Notes under the pieces: model-generated | Database searches by the model: none | What the model was told of the DNA's origin: nothing | The model's input: only the letters and a program-made list of their open reading frames with translations | Origin: Pseudoalteromonas caenipelagi | Lineage (GTDB): Bacteria > Pseudomonadota > Gammaproteobacteria > Enterobacterales > Alteromonadaceae | Reading direction: 5' to 3' | Length of the DNA: 64,000 bases | Assembly (NCBI RefSeq): GCF_013140855.1 | Contig: NZ_JABBPG010000003.1 | Coordinates: forward strand, 1-64,000 | Position numbers and translations under genes: made by a program | Shown here: positions 48,568 to 56,719 of the stretch, piece after piece | How the letters are laid out: each line of letters opens with the position of its first letter | Numbering within the stretch: the stretch's first letter is position 1

Positions 48568-49260
48568 GTGTCAAACAAACATATTCTTATCGTAGAAGAT
48601 GAGCCAAAACTTGCCGAGATTTTAAGTAAGTATTTGGCACAAGCCGAATATACCTCACATATCGTAATGAATGGCGCAGATGCGGAGCCTGCTTTTAAAA
48701 GCCAGCAACCAGCACTTATCCTACTCGATTTAATGCTACCAAACGTAGATGGTATAGAAATTTGTAGGCGGATCCGTGCTTACTCAAACGTACCCATCGT
48801 GATGATCACAGCCAAGGTCGAAGAAGTTGATAGATTGCTTGGTTTAGAAATTGGTGCCGATGATTATATTTGTAAACCTTATAGCCCTAAAGAAGTGGTT
48901 GCCCGAGTTAAAGCTATTTTAAGACGTGTTGCGCTGAATGAGCACGGACAGGTAACTGACGTTGAAAGCAAGCTAAAACTCGATGAAGAAACCTTATTTG
49001 CGTCCTTCTTAAGTGCTAGAGTGTCTTTAACCCATGTTGAATTTATGCTGTTAAAAGCCCTGTATGGTCACCCCGGCCGCATCTACAGTAGAGATGCACT
49101 GATGGACCATGTTTATGACGACAGTCACATCGTCAGTGATAGAACGATCGACAGTCACATTAAAAAAATTCGCAAGAAGTTACATGGTATTGCACCTGAA
49201 CATGAGTTTATTCATTCAATTTATGGTGCTGGCTATAAGTTTGAAGCGCAAAGCTGCTAA
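48568..49260 (+). CDS. baeR: BaeR-like OmpR-family response regulator
   Basis: A 230-residue regulator with a receiver domain (Asp54 in LILLDLMLP) and a C-terminal winged helix (TIDSHIKKIRKKL, then SIYGAGYKFE). The run RLLGLEIGADDYICKPYSP is almost the same as in E. coli BaeR, the envelope-stress regulator that switches on RND pumps. The start is GTG at 48568 with a weak ribosome-binding site, 13 bases after the kinase stop. A terminator follows. Confidence 0.85.
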   Translation: MSNKHILIVEDEPKLAEILSKYLAQAEYTSHIVMNGADAEPAFKSQQPALILLDLMLPNVDGIEICRRIRAYSNVPIVMITAKVEEVDRLLGLEIGADDYICKPYSPKEVVARVKAILRRVALNEHGQVTDVESKLKLDEETLFASFLSARVSLTHVEFMLLKALYGHPGRIYSRDALMDHVYDDSHIVSDRTIDSHIKKIRKKLHGIAPEHEFIHSIYGAGYKFEAQSC

Positions 49261-49267
49261 ACAAGGT

Positions 49268-49294
49268 ATGCCGCTATTTAATAACGGCATTTTT
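49268..49294. terminator. Terminator between baeR-like and LysR genes
   Basis: ATGCCG pairs with CGGCAT, with TATTTAATA largely pairing inside, then TTTTTA. It serves the plus-strand operon, and its A-rich side may serve the convergent LysR gene. Confidence 0.75.
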
Positions 49295-49298
49295 ATTA

Positions 49299-50162
49299 TC
49301 AGCTAGCTATATCGACATGCAGTGTTTGCGCGACGTATTGCTGTGCTAGTGCTGAGCAAAAATTGTCCGATACTGGGTTTTGCTGACTGTTAGAGCGCAC
49401 TAATACAACATCCGCAACGGGTAGGCTTGGCAAAGTTCTATCATCCAATATAGTTAAATCACCAATACTGAGCTTACCCATAGCACCTACTGCTATACCG
49501 CTTCTTACAATACCTCTGAGTGCACTTGCGCTGCCACTGCAGGCGACAATCTTGTAGGCTCGATTTTGTTTATGTAACCCTTCTATAGCGGCTTGATGAA
49601 AGCGGCAATCCCGCTGGAAAATGGCAATGGGGAGCAAGGAGGATTGGGCAATCGGCTTATCTGGATGATGAACCCAAACACCAGGAGTTGATTCGAGTAA
49701 ATAGCCTTCTTCTGAGTCAGAAGAACGAGTGATGATGGCTAAATCTAGATGGCCACTATCAATCATTATTTTAACTCGATTACTGGGCGTACAGATTATT
49801 TGTAAATCAAGGTTTGGCCAATGCTGGTGGAGGAGTCGAACTAATATTGGTAACACGGATTCTGCGTAATCATCTGGGCAGCCTAAGCGCAATAACGTAC
49901 TTGGCTTAGCGGCATTCATTTGCTGCAGAGTATCATCATGAAGCTGCACTAATTGCTTAGCGTAGCGCGCAAAAATTTGTCCATCCAATGATAAGTTAAG
50001 TGTTCTACCTTGCTTTATAAATAGGGATTTACCTAAATCTAGCTCTAGTTTTTTCATCTGCATGCTGATGGCAGATTGAGTACGACTCACTTGTTTTGCC
50101 GCGCGGGTAAAACTACCTGTTTCAACAAATGCTAAAAAGCTTCGCAATGCATCGATATCCAT
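49299..50162 (-). CDS. LysR family regulator
   Basis: A 287-residue LysR-type regulator. The helix-turn-helix (GSFTRAAKQVSRTQSAISMQMKKLE) covers about residues 16-40, and the effector-binding domain begins near 90. It is divergent from the GST gene. A perfect 10-base inverted repeat lies 10 bases before its start, which fits autoregulation and possible control of the GST-racemase pair. Confidence 0.87.
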   Translation of the reverse strand: MDIDALRSFLAFVETGSFTRAAKQVSRTQSAISMQMKKLELDLGKSLFIKQGRTLNLSLDGQIFARYAKQLVQLHDDTLQQMNAAKPSTLLRLGCPDDYAESVLPILVRLLHQHWPNLDLQIICTPSNRVKIMIDSGHLDLAIITRSSDSEEGYLLESTPGVWVHHPDKPIAQSSLLPIAIFQRDCRFHQAAIEGLHKQNRAYKIVACSGSASALRGIVRSGIAVGAMGKLSIGDLTILDDRTLPSLPVADVVLVRSNSQQNPVSDNFCSALAQQYVAQTLHVDIAS

Positions 50163-50172
50163 TTTTCGTCCA

Positions 50173-50197
50173 AACCTATCAGTAATGCTGATAGGTT
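50173..50197. promoter_or_regulatory. Perfect inverted repeat, LysR operator candidate
   Basis: AACCTATCAG and CTGATAGGTT flank a TAATG spacer. The core contains ATCAGTAATGCTGAT, which fits the T-N11-A rule for LysR sites. It lies between the divergent LysR and GST genes, nearer the LysR start. Confidence 0.6.
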
Positions 50198-50273
50198 ATA
50201 TCAAAATTATCCGTTAGTCATGGCTGATATTATCCGCTTTAATAAGTGCACTTACTTATCAAGGAACAATAAA

Positions 50274-50936
50274 ATGCAGTTATATATAGGCAACAAAAAC
50301 TATTCAACATGGTCATTAAGAGCTTGGTTAATACTTGAAAAAAATAGCATTCCTTTTGAGGAGATTAAGTTACCACTCGACACTGAGGTCTTTTACGAGC
50401 GCTTAAAAGGCATTACACCCAGCTTGAAAGTACCTACTTTGGTTGACCAGAATACAGCTGTGTGGGATTCACTGGCAATTTGTGAATACATCAACGATGC
50501 TTATCTATCTGGGAAGGCTTGGCCCGAACAGACTTTAGTAAAGGCTAAAGCGCGTGCGATAGCTTGTGAAATGCACTCAGGGTTTAACGCGTTACGCAAT
50601 GAAATGCCAATGAATATCCGTGCTAAACGTCGTTTGAACATTTCTGAGGCATGCAAAAAAGACATTGCACGGATAGAGCAGATTTGGACAGAGCAAAAGG
50701 CGCAATTCGCTGATAATGGTGGATGGTTATTTGGTCAGTGGTCAATTGCAGATGCGATGTTCGCGCCTGTTGTATTAAGGTTTAAAACGTATGGGATCGA
50801 GTTAAACTCACAAGCCAATATATACATGGACAAAGTGTGCAGTTGTCCAGCACTTAAAAAGTGGATTGATGCTGCATTACTTGAGCATGATATTGTTGCG
50901 ATTGATGAAGCTGGCGAAGAGATTGTAAAGGAGTAA
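50274..50936 (+). CDS. Glutathione S-transferase family protein
   Basis: A 220-residue cytosolic GST. The N-terminal thioredoxin fold has NKNYSTWSLRAWL, with Ser/Tyr near residue 9-12 as catalytic candidates, the cis-proline KVPTL and the ESLAICEY-like motif (DSLAICEY). The helical domain has WSIADAMFAPV. The frame is open 18 codons upstream, but AAGGA precedes the ATG at 50274. The racemase gene begins 2 bases after its stop. Confidence 0.9.
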   Translation: MQLYIGNKNYSTWSLRAWLILEKNSIPFEEIKLPLDTEVFYERLKGITPSLKVPTLVDQNTAVWDSLAICEYINDAYLSGKAWPEQTLVKAKARAIACEMHSGFNALRNEMPMNIRAKRRLNISEACKKDIARIEQIWTEQKAQFADNGGWLFGQWSIADAMFAPVVLRFKTYGIELNSQANIYMDKVCSCPALKKWIDAALLEHDIVAIDEAGEEIVKE

Positions 50937-50938
50937 AT

Positions 50939-51634
50939 ATGAAAACCATTGGGCTGCTCGGGGGGATGAGTTGGGAGTCAACACTTAGTTATTATCGCTT
51001 TATTAATGAAGCGGTTAAATCAAAACTAGGTGGGCTTAACTCAGCAAAAATTATACTTCATAGTGTCAATTTTGCAGATATTGAAGCTTTACAGCGCACT
51101 GGTGATTGGCACCAGTGTGGCCAAGTTTTGGGCGAAGCAGCGCAAGGGCTTGAACTTGCTGGTGCTCAGTTTATCGTGATTTGTACCAATACCATGCATA
51201 AGGTATTTGAGCAGATCTCGCAGCATACCTCACTGCCTGTTTTACATGTTGCCGATGTGGTTGCGAATGCGCTAAAGGCCCAAAATGTTGAGTGTACTGC
51301 GCTTCTAGGCACGCGATTTACTATGCAAGAGTCGTTTTATATTGAACGACTAAAAAGCCATGGATTGTCCGTCATAGTACCTAGTGAAATAGAGCAAGAA
51401 GCGGTTGATAGCATTATTTACCAAGAGCTTTGTCTGGGTAAGATAGTCCCAAGTTCAAAAGCTAAGTATGTAGAAATTATCAATGCCTTGGCGCAACGTG
51501 GAGCACAAGGTGTGATCCTCGGATGTACCGAAATAGGCCTACTGATTTCGCAGCAAGATAGTGTTTTGCCATTATTTGATACAACGTATTTGCACGCCCA
51601 AGCGGTTGTAAATTATGCCATAAAATCATCCTAA
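50939..51634 (+). CDS. Aspartate/glutamate racemase family protein
   Basis: A 231-residue PLP-independent racemase of the YgeA type. The N-terminus is IGLLGGMSWEST, and two catalytic cysteines lie in ICTNTMH (Cys82) and LGCTEIG (Cys196). Both are present, so it is probably active on aspartate, glutamate or a related amino acid. It is translated from an ATG just after the GST stop, with AAAGGAG before it, so the two form an operon. Confidence 0.9.
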   Translation: MKTIGLLGGMSWESTLSYYRFINEAVKSKLGGLNSAKIILHSVNFADIEALQRTGDWHQCGQVLGEAAQGLELAGAQFIVICTNTMHKVFEQISQHTSLPVLHVADVVANALKAQNVECTALLGTRFTMQESFYIERLKSHGLSVIVPSEIEQEAVDSIIYQELCLGKIVPSSKAKYVEIINALAQRGAQGVILGCTEIGLLISQQDSVLPLFDTTYLHAQAVVNYAIKSS

Positions 51635-51715
51635 CTGGCGCTGCGAAACATTGCGATCTAGGCAAATTACACTATACCTATAACTAGCTGATCTTATCTT
51701 TGGTTTACGTTCATA

Positions 51716-54022
51716 ATGAAAGCTTTGTTTAGTTTTTGCTGTATGTTGTGCAGTTGTGTAGTGAGCTTTTTTGCCTATTCTCAATCATCAGACGAACTGT
51801 TCGACTTGACCTTAGATGATCTTTTGGGTTTATCGGTTACATCGGGGTCTGATCGGGAAGAAAAGCTGCGAGATACACCCGCATCCATTCAAGTTGTCAC
51901 AGCTGCCCAAATTCGACAGCGTGGTTATACTAATATCAGTGAAGTGCTTGCCGATTTATCTGGGTTTGATATCAACATGGCATATAGTGCTGATCGGGTC
52001 ACATTTTATCAGCGTGGTTATCGCACCCCCAGTGTTCAGCGTTCTTTGATCATGGTCAATGGCATTATTAATAACCATCTTTGGAGTCATGATTTTCCTG
52101 CTAACAGACAAATTCCGCTCACAGGTATTGAACGTATCGAGGTGCTATCGGGGCCTGCCGGTGCGGTATACGGCCCCAATGCTTTCTTAGGCATTGTGAA
52201 TATTATTACTAAAAAGGGCAAAGATTTAGACAAAGATGGCAGCGATTTTACCATGCAAGCTCAGCTAGCTGACTTTAACGCGAAAGGTTTAGATGTGAGT
52301 GCTCAAGGTAAGCAGGACAGATGGAGTTACTGGTTAAGCGGCAAAGTATTTGAAAGCGATGGACCTAAATTAAAGGACTTTGCTAGTTGGGGGTTCGTTA
52401 ATGAGAAATATTTGTCTGACGAAGGATTTTGGGGGCCCGTACTTCAATATGGTCAGCATGGTCAACCTTATGGTCAATATCTTTCAAGAGACAGGGAAAG
52501 TGGTGTGTTTGGTGAGGTGAGTTTAGATAACTTTACGTTAGGGCTAAACCATTGGATAACGCATAACGGTTATGGAGTGCAATATAGCTTTGACAGAGGC
52601 CAACCCAATGCGGCATGGAGTAGAAAAACCACCATGTATTATCTAGAGCATCAAGATACACTCCAAAATGGCATTGGCATTAAGAGCTTTTTGAGTTTTC
52701 GTAAAGAACGTAGGTATGGAGATTGGGCTGAAGCCAGCCCCGACCAACAAAGTGAGCGTGCAAGTCTATCGTACGTAACCATTTCAGATTGGAACTCTCG
52801 AAGCTCATCTTGGAAAGCTCGGCAAGATTATGAATACCAGTATTCAGATATATTACACTTTGCGCTTGGCCTGAAATACGAACGCAAAGAGCTAACAAAA
52901 GCCTATGAAATTTGTGGTTATTGGGCATCCGCATTTTGTTCATTAGAGAGTGATGACGAATTGGGTCCATATGGTTTGGGTAAAGGAGTGTATTACTCAA
53001 CAGATAAAACTATGCCCGTATCGCTTGGTGGGTTAGGTGATATGCCAGACTCTAACCTAATCAACACAACAGACAGGGGCGCTTACTTTAGAGCAACATT
53101 AAAAGAAGCATCTTGGTCACTCAGTGGTGCCGTCAGGTGGGATAATAACTCGATATATGGCACTTTTGTCAAGCCGCGACTCGCAGCAACTTATGATTAT
53201 GATAAAAACAATACCTTGAAAATAATCTACGCAACAGCGTTTCAAGAACCAGCTCCGATTCAGCTGTATGGAGGATGGAATGGTCGAAATGCTAATCCAA
53301 ATTTGTTGCCAGAAGAAGTGCGCGATCTTTCTTTGATCTGGATGTATCAAAGTGGAGCGTGGTTTAGTGATTTATCTGTTTATTACAGCAAGTACAAGAA
53401 TGTTATAAAGGAAGAAGCGGATAATGCCGGCAAAAGAGATGTGAAAGGAATAGAGTGGCGAGTGAAATATGAAATGGATAATCATTGGTTTGATGCCGCA
53501 CAAATAAGCAGTTACTTTAACTACAGTTATACCGATGTTACTAGTTATATTTACTATGACCATCAACGTGGACGCTGGATCGGAAATGGCAGTGCGGCGT
53601 GTGAGCAAGACGACACCTTGTGTGATGATTATCGTGTGCCTCTGGGTGATATTGCACCGCATAAGTTAAATGTAGGTTTGAATGTGCCTGTGAGTCGACA
53701 GTGGAGCATTAATACCAGATTTAGCTATGTATCTTCTCGGCACTTGTATCTGAGAAACCCTTTAAGATCAGAAGGAACCAAACTTGGTGACTATTTAACA
53801 ACAAATTTAAGCGTGGTTTGGCAAAGTGATAAGCTCAGTGCTCACTTTAAAATTAACAACCTGTTTGATAGTCAAATATATCACCCTGGGGTAGGTTCTG
53901 CCGATTCAGGTGATGCATTTACTGATGCTGATGGTAAACTTTTGCGTTCACAAGGCTTTTATAGTTCCGTATTACCGCAAGTCGGCCGTAATTGGGAGTT
54001 GGTGATCACTGCGAGTTTTTGA
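51716..54022 (+). CDS. TonB-dependent receptor
   Basis: A 768-residue outer-membrane receptor, shorter than the other three. A signal peptide (cleavage near residue 22, AYS) is followed by a LFDLTLDDLLGLSVTSGSDR-type N-terminus common in receptors that begin with a DLT/SLEEL motif. The plug has VEVLSGPAGAVYGPNAFLGIVNIIT-like features (ERIEVLSGPAGAVYG). The barrel ends in ELVITASF. Substrate unknown. No kinase or hydrolase is adjacent. A strong terminator follows it. Confidence 0.88.
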   Translation: MKALFSFCCMLCSCVVSFFAYSQSSDELFDLTLDDLLGLSVTSGSDREEKLRDTPASIQVVTAAQIRQRGYTNISEVLADLSGFDINMAYSADRVTFYQRGYRTPSVQRSLIMVNGIINNHLWSHDFPANRQIPLTGIERIEVLSGPAGAVYGPNAFLGIVNIITKKGKDLDKDGSDFTMQAQLADFNAKGLDVSAQGKQDRWSYWLSGKVFESDGPKLKDFASWGFVNEKYLSDEGFWGPVLQYGQHGQPYGQYLSRDRESGVFGEVSLDNFTLGLNHWITHNGYGVQYSFDRGQPNAAWSRKTTMYYLEHQDTLQNGIGIKSFLSFRKERRYGDWAEASPDQQSERASLSYVTISDWNSRSSSWKARQDYEYQYSDILHFALGLKYERKELTKAYEICGYWASAFCSLESDDELGPYGLGKGVYYSTDKTMPVSLGGLGDMPDSNLINTTDRGAYFRATLKEASWSLSGAVRWDNNSIYGTFVKPRLAATYDYDKNNTLKIIYATAFQEPAPIQLYGGWNGRNANPNLLPEEVRDLSLIWMYQSGAWFSDLSVYYSKYKNVIKEEADNAGKRDVKGIEWRVKYEMDNHWFDAAQISSYFNYSYTDVTSYIYYDHQRGRWIGNGSAACEQDDTLCDDYRVPLGDIAPHKLNVGLNVPVSRQWSINTRFSYVSSRHLYLRNPLRSEGTKLGDYLTTNLSVVWQSDKLSAHFKINNLFDSQIYHPGVGSADSGDAFTDADGKLLRSQGFYSSVLPQVGRNWELVITASF

Positions 54023-54054
54023 ATATAATGGTGATATATTGACTGTTATAGAAG

Positions 54055-54086
54055 ACCCAAAAGTACTAGAGGTACTTTTGGGTTTA
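54055..54086. terminator. Bidirectional terminator
   Basis: A perfect 12-base-pair stem (ACCCAAAAGTAC/GTACTTTTGGGT) with a TAGAG loop, between the receptor and the convergent lipoprotein gene. Confidence 0.85.
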
Positions 54087-54097
54087 GTTTGGCTTAT

Positions 54098-54289
54098 CTA
54101 GCAGTTTTCGTTCTCAGCTTTTGCAGTTTCTTTCACTTTTTCACAGGCATCTTCAATTGCATTTTTTGTGTCTGTGACCATTTCATCGACTTTTTCACCA
54201 GCATCTTCTGCGGGGCCGTCTGAGCAACCAGCTAACGCTAATAGCGCAGCTGCAGCAAATAATTGAACGAGTGTTTTTGAATTATTCAT
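54098..54289 (-). CDS. Small lipoprotein
   Basis: A 63-residue lipoprotein. A hydrophobic signal (LFAAAALLALAGC) ends in the lipobox LAGC, so lipidated Cys22 is the mature N-terminus. The mature part is acidic and helical (EDAGEKVDEMVTDTKNAIEDACEK), like entericidin-type or stress-cluster lipoproteins. It is the last gene of the DUF2383-DUF1328 operon, 9 bases after the DUF1328 stop. Confidence 0.8.
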   Translation of the reverse strand: MNNSKTLVQLFAAAALLALAGCSDGPAEDAGEKVDEMVTDTKNAIEDACEKVKETAKAENENC

Positions 54290-54298
54290 GTTTCATCC

Positions 54299-54469
54299 TT
54301 AGCCTTTTGGCTTATTAATTAAAGATGTTATAAATGACAGTGCTAAAAATGCTACAAAGATAAAGAACAGTATTTTAGCAATGCCAGCTGCTGCGCCCGC
54401 GATCCCCCCAAAGCCAAATACGGCGGCGACAAGCGCGAGAACAAGAAAAATCATCGTCCAGCGTAACAT
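54299..54469 (-). CDS. DUF1328 (YtjA-like) small membrane protein
   Basis: A 56-residue inner-membrane protein matching the DUF1328/YtjA pattern: [20 protein letters not shown], then a glycine/alanine-rich turn ([12 protein letters not shown]) and a second hydrophobic helix ending INKPKG. A very strong ribosome-binding site (GGAGG, 5 bases before the ATG). It is the middle gene of the three-gene stress operon. Function unknown; members are common in general-stress gene clusters. Confidence 0.85.
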   Translation of the reverse strand: MLRWTMIFLVLALVAAVFGFGGIAGAAAGIAKILFFIFVAFLALSFITSLINKPKG

Positions 54470-54495
54470 GGTAACCTCCTTTGAAATTCTAGCTT

Positions 54496-54942
54496 TTAAG
54501 ATGTCGCTTCTTGCAGACCTTTCATCTCATCGTGATTTGCCTGCATTGTGATCCGAATCTGTTTTAAAGTCTGTTTGCAATCTGCAGGTAGTGGACTATT
54601 CAGCGCCTTATCAATTTTTTCCAATACTTTATCTTCAACTTCTTCGAGTTGAGAAATGTATGTATGCTCTTTATCTATGCTGATTAGAGCGATTACTTTT
54701 GTGTAAGATTCGCGAAGTTCAACACTAAAGGCGCTATCACTCTCAATCTTACCTTCATCAGCAACAATGAACTTTTGCAACTCAGATTGCGCTTTTGCTT
54801 TGTCGAGCATGTTTTGCTCGAAAATGCGCTCAAGCATTAAATTATCGACTTTCTTTTTTGCTTCGGTGTAAAACTCAACACCGCCATTTAATACTTTGAT
54901 TAGTTCTTTTACTGCACTGAGGTCAAAGCTTGAATCAGTCAT
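54496..54942 (-). CDS. PA2169-family four-helix-bundle protein (DUF2383)
   Basis: A 148-residue, ferritin-like four-helix protein without signal peptide. The pattern ([23 protein letters not shown], then [22 protein letters not shown] split by acidic helices) fits the DUF2383/PA2169 family found in stress clusters. It is first in the operon with DUF1328 and the lipoprotein. A sigma-54-like site lies 50 bases upstream. Confidence 0.85.
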   Translation of the reverse strand: MTDSSFDLSAVKELIKVLNGGVEFYTEAKKKVDNLMLERIFEQNMLDKAKAQSELQKFIVADEGKIESDSAFSVELRESYTKVIALISIDKEHTYISQLEEVEDKVLEKIDKALNSPLPADCKQTLKQIRITMQANHDEMKGLQEATS

Positions 54943-54991
54943 ACAAACTCTCCTTAAAAATAAACAACTGTATATGGATACGAATATGACT

Positions 54992-55009
54992 TTGCATGTT
55001 CTACGCCAT
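54992..55009 (-). promoter_or_regulatory. Candidate sigma-54 promoter of the DUF2383 operon
   Basis: On the minus strand this reads ATGGCGTAGAACATGCAA, with GG and GC separated by exactly 10 bases (TGGC-N7-ATGC) as in -24/-12 promoters. The expected start of RNA is near 54982, 40 bases before the DUF2383 ATG. Confidence 0.6.
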
Positions 55010-55074
55010 TATTTTTGTTGTTTACTTTCATGACATTACAATTTTTGTGTCGGGTGGTTATGAAATTTTTACGC

Positions 55075-55092
55075 ATTGCCAGTAATGCCTTC
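55075..55092. promoter_or_regulatory. Enhancer-like motif, copy 1
   Basis: ATTGCCAGTAATGCCTTC. The first 12 bases are a near-palindrome (ATTAC-CA-GTAAT type, one mismatch). It lies about 65-100 bases upstream of the minus sigma-54 promoter. The same motif with two changes is at 55440. Confidence 0.4.
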
Positions 55093-55439
55093 CCGTAATT
55101 CTTACATGGCTGTTTGAACATAAAGCTGATGTCTCACTATTTCAGGGGTCACCTGAAGATGTATGTTCTAAAATGCTCACAATGCATATTAATGCCCATC
55201 GTTAAAGTGAGATGGTTAGCATAGTCATGACGAGGGTTGCTTTAAAAGCAGTTGTTACTAATAGAGAAGAGGGGGTTATCTGAGATTGTACGCAAAAGGT
55301 GATAGTTTGCTCTGTTGACAGAAATTGATTGAATACATGTTTAAGCTTACATGGCACGATATCCAAAAATATGAGTCCATGACACTTTATTAAATAGATA
55401 AAAATCCAACAAGTGCATTTGCGTATGTCGTATGCATGA

Positions 55440-55457
55440 ATTACCAGTAATACCTTC
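55440..55457. promoter_or_regulatory. Enhancer-like motif, copy 2
   Basis: ATTACCAGTAATACCTTC. The first 12 bases are a perfect palindrome with a CA centre (ATTAC/GTAAT). It lies about 165 bases upstream of the BON-gene sigma-54 promoter, a usual distance for an enhancer site bound by an NtrC-type activator. Confidence 0.4.
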
Positions 55458-55621
55458 AGCTGTTATCAATATAGATTTGGGCATGCTGTGTCAGTCCTAA
55501 TTTAGCAAAAGCGTTCTAAAACTTACAAAAATCGAGAATATTTTACCTGTAAAAAGTTCATACAAGTCGTTAAAAGTGCACACTAAGAAACGTAACATTT
55601 TGATTTTATTATGCTTGTTTT

Positions 55622-55639
55622 TTGGTATAAGTTCTGCAT
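55622..55639 (+). promoter_or_regulatory. Candidate sigma-54 promoter of the BON gene
   Basis: TTGGTATAAGTTCTGCAT has GG and GC separated by 10 bases (TGGT-N7-CTGC). The expected RNA start is near 55649, with AAGGAG at 55663-55668 and the ATG at 55676. Confidence 0.55.
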
Positions 55640-55675
55640 TATCAAATTCGACTTAATAATTTAAGGAGAATGATT

Positions 55676-56224
55676 ATGAAACGCACTTTAATAACTTTTG
55701 CTATCACTTCGGCTTTGGTTGCTACATCAGTGAGCGCGAATGAAAACAAGTGGGAAAAAGAGGCAAGCGACGCCTGGATTGATGGTAAAGCAGAGGCAAC
55801 CCTTCTATTCAATACGAACTTGAATTCCTTTGACATTAATACAGATGTTCAAGGCGGAGTCGTTGTTTTAACAGGTAAAGTTGAAAATGGTATCGACAAA
55901 AAATTAGCTGAAGAACTGGTTGAAGGCATTGATGGTGTGAAAGCTGTTGATAATCGCATTAGCATTGTTGAAAACCATAAACGCAGTGAAAAGGATGAAT
56001 CAACATTTACAGACGCAAAGATTGCGACTGTAATCAAAACGAGACTGTTGTTTGATAGTGATCTAGATGGGACCGATATTAATGTAGATGTCGAGAACGG
56101 CAAAGTAACGCTCAGCGGTGAAGTTGAGTCAACTTCAGAAAAACAGTTAGCAATAGAAATTGCAAAAAATACTGATGATGTGCGAGGCGTTAGCGCACGC
56201 TTGAAGATAGTAAAAGGTTCTTAA
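55676..56224 (+). CDS. Periplasmic BON-domain protein (OsmY-like)
   Basis: A 182-residue protein with a signal peptide (cleavage near 21, VSA) and two BON domains at about 35-107 and 115-181, each with the DAKIATVIKTRLLFD / VENGKVTLSGEV pattern. OsmY-type proteins stabilise the envelope under osmotic or other stress. An ATG at 55670 is in frame, but AAGGAG is 7 bases before the ATG at 55676, which I use. Single gene, preceded by a sigma-54-type promoter and divergent from the DUF2383 operon. Confidence 0.9.
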   Translation: MKRTLITFAITSALVATSVSANENKWEKEASDAWIDGKAEATLLFNTNLNSFDINTDVQGGVVVLTGKVENGIDKKLAEELVEGIDGVKAVDNRISIVENHKRSEKDESTFTDAKIATVIKTRLLFDSDLDGTDINVDVENGKVTLSGEVESTSEKQLAIEIAKNTDDVRGVSARLKIVKGS

Positions 56225-56238
56225 TCTCAAAAGTTAGC

Positions 56239-56259
56239 AAGCGCTCCATTGGGGCGCTT
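56239..56259 (+). terminator. Terminator of the BON gene
   Basis: AAGCGCTCC pairs with GGGGCGCTT (one G-T pair) around ATT, then TCCT. It is 15 bases after the BON stop. Confidence 0.65.
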
Positions 56260-56378
56260 TCCTCACGAACACACTTTAATTCAAAATGTTTCTATAAACT
56301 ATCAAGCATCATAATGCCCAGCAGGTGAAAAGACGCTATGGGCTTTTAAATAACACATGTTCATTTAGTGTAATGTAT

Positions 56379-56410
56379 AAAAGCAAGCGGGTAGCGCTTG
56401 CTTTTCTCTT
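56379..56410 (+). terminator. Strong terminator hairpin with no gene directly before it
   Basis: A perfect 11-base-pair stem (AAAAGCAAGCG/CGCTTGCTTTT) with a 5-base loop and a T-rich tail, 155 bases after the BON stop and 120 bases after the first hairpin. It may end a small RNA encoded in between. Confidence 0.6.
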
Positions 56411-56666
56411 TTCATTTTAATATGTTACAAGGTGATCTTGAAGGTGTGAGTCTTTTTTGCAAAGTATTGACCAAATTACCCATCAATTGCAGACACATTT
56501 TACCTCTCCTCAACATTGTGTTGATTTTCGCCACGCTCTATTCTTGGCACTTTTTTGCTTTAAGGTATGTGAAAACAGTACTGTGTAAATTCTTCTCAAT
56601 CAGGGAGGAAAAATTACAATTTCAGTTTTAATGTTTTTTAAGCTATTGATTTGCATGTCATTTATT

Positions 56667-56684
56667 TTGGCTTATTGATTGCAA
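56667..56684 (+). promoter_or_regulatory. Candidate sigma-54 promoter of the YqjDEK-like operon
   Basis: TTGGCTTATTGATTGCAA is close to consensus: TGGC-N7-TTGCA, with GG and GC 10 bases apart. Expected RNA start near 56694, AAGGAG at 56709-56714, and the ATG at 56720. Confidence 0.7.
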
Positions 56685-56719
56685 TAAATAAATGGAATTC
56701 ATTGTAACAAGGAGAAATC

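Larger units (their letters stand above)
54943..55675. other. Divergent control region of the stress genes
   Basis: A 733-base region without a supported gene, between the DUF2383 operon (minus) and the BON gene (plus). It holds two divergent sigma-54-type promoter candidates and two copies of an 18-base palindrome-containing motif (55075-55092 and 55440-55457). The remaining DNA is AT-rich. Confidence 0.6.
56225..56719. other. Intergenic region with two hairpins and a sigma-54 site
   Basis: A 495-base spacer. Terminator-like hairpins lie at 56239-56259 and 56379-56410, and the roughly 120 bases between them could hold a small RNA or just a second terminator. A 77-codon frame at 56398-56631 begins inside the second hairpin's T-tract, has no ribosome-binding site and is not accepted. 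The sigma-54 site at 56667 belongs to the next operon. Confidence 0.5.

Noticed and set aside
56398..56631. 77-codon ORF after the second hairpin
   Set aside because: It begins in the T-tract of a terminator, has no ribosome-binding site, and is Phe/Leu/Cys-rich like translated AT-rich DNA.
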